A stretch of DNA of 64,000 nucleotides from Physcia stellaris. Its lineage: Eukaryota > Ascomycota > Lecanoromycetes > Caliciales > Physciaceae. The position numbers and the translations under genes were made by a program. The stretch covers positions 264,412-328,411 of the forward strand of contig JABSSW010000053.1 of the NCBI GenBank assembly GCA_018902385.1. Reading direction: 5' to 3'. The notes below the pieces were generated by a model, which ran no database searches, was not told where the DNA came from, and worked only from the letters and a program-made list of their open reading frames with translations. Below are positions 60,471 to 64,000 of this stretch, in pieces. Position 1 is the first letter of the stretch, and the number at the start of each line of letters is the position of its first letter.

Positions 60471-61633
60471 ACATGTACGATTCGTTTGTTCAAAACGAAT
60501 ACAACAAATATGTTCGAAAATGTCGAAAACAAAAAACAGCAACAATGAATTTCATTTTATCAATTGACGATTTCGTTCAAAACGACGAATTTCATAACAA
60601 TATTAACGACGAAAAATCGAAACGTTGTCGCGAAATATATTCAACACAAAATATTCGACAACAAAAACGTAATTTACGAAATCAACAACAAACGAAAAAA
60701 ATATTTCAAGAACATCAAAACAAAAATACACGCGAAATTGATATGACAAACGTTGAAAATAATGAAATATTCAACAACGAATTTATACAATTGTCAAACA
60801 GTGCGAATTCAATCGACAAATCAAACGAAAATTCAAACGAAAATTCAAACGACGACGAAAATTCAAACGACGACGAAATTTCGAACGACGAAAATTCTGA
60901 CGACGACGAAAATTCTGAAAATGAAAACACAACAACGTCGAAAAATCGATTGTTAAAATCAAACGATATCGATGTTGAATTTTCTGATAATTCTGACGAC
61001 GAACGAAAATTCGACAAATTTCAACAATTATATCAATCTCGAAATCGTTTCGAACTTCTTGAAAACAACGATACAAACGACGACGAATTCGATATAGACG
61101 ACGATTTATTACAACACATGAAAAATCAAATCGAAAACGAAATAATCAACGAACAATTTTCGAAAGTTATCAAAAAAATTCAACGATTGATCACACGTTG
61201 TATATTTTGTAAAATATACAAATCGTCAAATTATCTTTCACATTCGTCGTCAAAATGCAAGAAATTTAAAAAATTAGAATTTCAAATTGCGTACGGATTG
61301 TTAAAACAATCGAGTCGACTTTTTAACGATTCAAAATATTCGAATCGAAAATTCGAAACGATTTGTTCTGAATGTCTTATGCCGTTCAAAATTTGTTCTA
61401 TTTTTCGTCGAAAATCGAAATATTCAAAAATGGAACGTTGTGTTTTATGTCAAGACATATTTGCATATTTACACGTTATTCACGCGTACAAAAACGATTT
61501 GAAAGAAGAAAACGTTAAAAATTTCAACGTTGACAATAACGAATCAACGTGTTTTGCAAATCATTTATCAGACAAAATTTTATTTCGAAAATTAGAAGCG
61601 AGTCAAGCGTTTAAATACATTGTCAATTTTTAA
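60467..61633 (+). CDS. Helicase C-terminal-like protein, part 4 (388 aa)
   Basis: ATG overlaps the preceding stop (ATGA), so it could be a separate start. Adding one A to the AAAAAA run at about 60455 would instead fuse it to part 3. Residues ~8-70 (YNKYVRKCRKQ, MNFILSIDDFV, IYSTQN) repeat the last domain of part 3. A Ser/Asn/Asp/Glu stretch (~115-160) and a second Cys-rich region (RCIFCKIY, CSECLMPFKIC, RCVLCQDIF) parallel the zinc tail of part 3. It therefore looks like a diverged partial duplication of the helicase C-terminus. No Trp. Confidence 0.7.
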   Translation: MNMYDSFVQNEYNKYVRKCRKQKTATMNFILSIDDFVQNDEFHNNINDEKSKRCREIYSTQNIRQQKRNLRNQQQTKKIFQEHQNKNTREIDMTNVENNEIFNNEFIQLSNSANSIDKSNENSNENSNDDENSNDDEISNDENSDDDENSENENTTTSKNRLLKSNDIDVEFSDNSDDERKFDKFQQLYQSRNRFELLENNDTNDDEFDIDDDLLQHMKNQIENEIINEQFSKVIKKIQRLITRCIFCKIYKSSNYLSHSSSKCKKFKKLEFQIAYGLLKQSSRLFNDSKYSNRKFETICSECLMPFKICSIFRRKSKYSKMERCVLCQDIFAYLHVIHAYKNDLKEENVKNFNVDNNESTCFANHLSDKILFRKLEASQAFKYIVNF

Positions 61634-62035
61634 TTTTTTGTATTTACAATTTATATCAACGAAATAGTTTTACGAATAAATTCATAAAAGTATCAGTTTT
61701 CAAGCTAAAATTCTGCAAAAATACATGACAATCACAAATCAATGAAGAATTTTAAAAAGAAACAAAAAATTAATTGCGTCATGAATTGACGAAATATGTG
61801 AATATTTCGCGTAAACTATCTACAGAAACTATCTAGTAATTACGCTTAAGAAGTTGCAATTCCTCACGACATTTCTATAGAAATTAGTCAAATATCACGT
61901 GAAATGACACATTGATTTACCTCGAATTGCTCGAGACAATGTTGCATTTTAGTGAAGATTTTCTAATAACGTTAATAATAAAATAAAGATTAATACAAGA
62001 ATAACTTACTTCTGTCTTCACTGCCTGACTCTTGA
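61634..62035. other. Convergent intergenic region
   Basis: Between the plus-strand helicase and the minus-strand small gene, likely holding both 3' ends. A GTAAGT on the minus strand at 62003 may be a further donor of the small gene. Confidence 0.5.
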
Positions 62036-62644
62036 CTATTCTAGCCGACAGTCTAGTCCCAGAATGACTAGTAAGAGTCGATTTTGGGCGATTTTTGAGC
62101 CTTTAGGTCGCTAAACAAAATTAGTAAATAATTAACAAAAATTACAAAAAACAAAAAGAATTACTTACGCTTCGAGAACGACGTCCGTTCGACTCGTAAT
62201 TTTCAGCATTTGTAGCTGTATTACTGTCAATATTGACAGAATTTTGGCCGAACTATAGCAATTGTTAATGATTTATTATTGAAAAAACAAAAAAAGTACT
62301 TACAGTTGTATTGACATGAGTGGCTTGCCAATTGCCGTCCGAGTCAACGTGATACGTCAGATTGTCGTCAAATGACGTGTTGTTATACAACATTGCGTCA
62401 TCGACGTAATTGACAGACTGTATGACATATTAATCAATAATTAATGAAATTAGAAATAAGAAAAACTTACTGCCGGCATCACTTCCCAACGCGGTTCCCA
62501 ATTGTTGCACTCGTCTCTGACAAAGACGGGCTCCTCTCCGGCATTTACCGGCAAAATATTGAGTATTTCCCAGAGATCTTGAGGAGTAATCTCGGGATCT
62601 GTAGGCGCATAAGATCGAAAATAGTCTTCGAACGCAGATGACAT
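62036..62644 (-). CDS. Small multi-exon gene, unknown function
   Basis: ATG at 62644. Exon 1 62644-62471 (58 codons, MSSAFEDYFRSYAPTDPEIT... MPA), intron 53 bp (GTAAGT...TACAG), exon 2 62417-62304 (38 codons), intron 51 bp (GTAAGT...TATAG), exon 3 62252-62169 (28 codons), intron GTAAGT...TTTAG, then 24 codons to TAG at 62036. All junctions are phase 0. An alternative acceptor at GGCTAG (62045) would give an acidic NSQESGSED end and continue to the donor at 62003, so the 3' end is uncertain. The acidic, Asn-rich protein matches nothing I know. Clean introns argue for a living gene. Confidence 0.6.
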
Positions 62645-62950
62645 CTTCTGTATGTGTATATGTGTTCTATTGACTATCTAGCTAGCTAACAGAAGAGTCT
62701 TGTCATGAATAAAGACGAAAAGAACGAGAAATTTCATGAATTATATAGACAAACTGCTCGGAAATAATTGAAAGTTTATTTGAATATTTTCAATATAATT
62801 CGTATTAATTTATTGATATTCTAGTGAAACTGCATTAGTTTATTGATTTTCAATGAATATTGCATTAGATTATTGATTATGCATGCACGTATATGTACAT
62901 ATATATTGATTGATTATGCAATTAACAAAAACTCAAAATCGAGTCATTCG
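62645..62950. other. AT-rich upstream region of the small gene
   Basis: Contains repeated TTATTGAT words and TATATGTACATATATA near 62890. No gene. Confidence 0.5.
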
Positions 62951-64000
62951 GAGACGGGAAACTCTGCAGCAATCGAGCGTGAAGATCTCCTAAAATGACC
63001 TCATGAAATGGGTGCAGGATACCTGAGATAGTGACTGAATAGAAAGCAGATTGCAGTGTTCTCGAACGAGGTCTCGAACGATATCAACAAGCGCCCAGAA
63101 TCGAGTCATTTCGAGAGGATGAGGCCTGCAGCCACGAACGTGAAGATCTCCAAGAATGACCTCATGAAATGGGTGCAGAATACCTGAGATAGTGACTGAA
63201 TAGGAAGCAGGTTGCAATGATCTCGAACGAGGTCTCGAACGAGGTCAATAAGCTTCCGAAATCGAGCCATTTCGAGATGATGAAGCCTGCAGCCACGAAC
63301 GTGAAGATCTCCAAGAATGACCTCATGAAATGAGTGCAGGATACCTGAGATAGTGACTGAATAGGAAACAGGTTGCAATGATCTCGAACGAGATCTCGAA
63401 CGAGGTCAATAAGCTTCCGAAATCGAGCCATTTCGAGATGATGAAGCCTGCAGCAACCGAGTGTGAATATCTCCTAGAATGACCTCATGAAATGGGTGCA
63501 GGATACCCGAGATGGTGACTGCATTGGAGGCAGGTTGCAATGGTCTCGAACGAGGTCAATAGGCCCCCGAAACCGAGCCATTCCGAGAGGGTGAAGCCTG
63601 CAGCCACGAACGTGAAGATCTCCAAGAATGACCTCATGAAATGGGTGCAGGATACCTGAGATGGTGACTGCATTGAAAACAAATTGCAATGATTTCGAAC
63701 GAGGTCAATAATTTTCGAAATCGAGCCATTTCGAAAAAAATGAAGCCTGCAGTCACGAACGTGAAGATCTCAATAATTTCATCAAATGGGTGCAAAATAC
63801 CTGAGATGGTGATTGCGTGAAAACAGATTGCAATGTTTTCGAACGAAATCTCGAACGATAGGCCCCGAAATCGAAGCCATTCCGAAAGAGGTGAAGCCTG
63901 CAGCCACGAACGTGAAAATTTTCAAGAATAATTTCATGAAATGAATGCAAAATACCTGAGATGATGACTGCATTGAAGGCAGATTGCAGTGTTCTCGAAC
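62950..64000. repeat. 149-162 bp tandem array, runs off the window
   Basis: At least seven units. The landmark GAAGATCTCC (or variant) starts at about 62981, 63142, 63303, 63465, 63614, 63763 and 63914. Each unit has ATGACCTCATGAAATGGGTG, TACCTGAGAT(A/G)GTGACTG and CTCGAACGAGGTC. Units change from 161-162 to about 149-151 bp by loss of one ~12-bp TCTCGAACGAGG repeat. The last two units are shifted toward AT by C-to-T change. Open frames here are artefacts of repetition. Confidence 0.92.

Noticed and set aside
55335-61633. Starship captain (DUF3435) gene
   Set aside because: Recombinase-like residues are present, but fused to RecQ motifs and zinc fingers and lacking motifs I associate with captains.
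62990-63973. Minus-strand ORFs of 63-90 aa
   Set aside because: Overlapping frames across the 149-162 bp tandem array; repeat translation.

Overview
The window looks like nuclear DNA of a filamentous ascomycete (Pezizomycotina). The evidence is genes with 50-87 bp GT-AG introns, a GABA/choline-type amino-acid permease relic, a fungal small secreted protein, LTR retrotransposon relics, and very AT-rich blocks of the kind left by repeat-targeted C-to-T mutation. I cannot name the species.

Layout. 1-26.6 kb is very AT-rich transposon graveyard: two parallel Ty3/Gypsy copies (1-2761 and about 4.4-8.25 kb), a duplicated unknown repeat (about 10.0-13.1 and 14.4-17.3 kb), and a complete LTR element with target-site duplication (19116-24731) nested inside a mutated copy of a smaller mobile element (called E here). 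26.9-38.4 kb is a normal-GC gene island: an amino-acid permease pseudogene, a secreted jacalin/aerolysin-like protein, a small secreted protein and a three-exon MACPF-like protein. 38.4-52.1 kb is AT-rich DNA and arrays of a ~183-bp satellite. Each array starts with a palindromic, telomere-like header, and a fresh E copy (47281-49763) sits among them. 52.1-55.3 kb holds minisatellites, a second fresh but broken E copy and two octamer arrays. 55.3-61.6 kb holds a very AT-rich but open reading frame set (842+299+589+388 aa). It encodes zinc fingers, a recombinase-like region and a RecQ-type helicase, resembling telomere-linked helicases. 62.0-62.6 kb is a small multi-exon gene, and 62.96-64 kb is a 149-162 bp tandem array running off the end.

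Main result. The AT-rich blocks do not carry the usual CpA-targeted RIP signature. CpT and CpC (AG and GG on the other strand) are almost erased, while CpA/TpG and CpG stay common. Alignment of mutated and unmutated E copies inside the window shows this directly. The same bias explains YLDD to YLND in both Gypsy copies and repeated Trp-to-stop changes. The helicase gene seems to have lived under the same pressure while staying open: I see no tryptophan in about 2,100 codons, and only about 13 glycines and 7 prolines, the glycines mostly in catalytic motifs.
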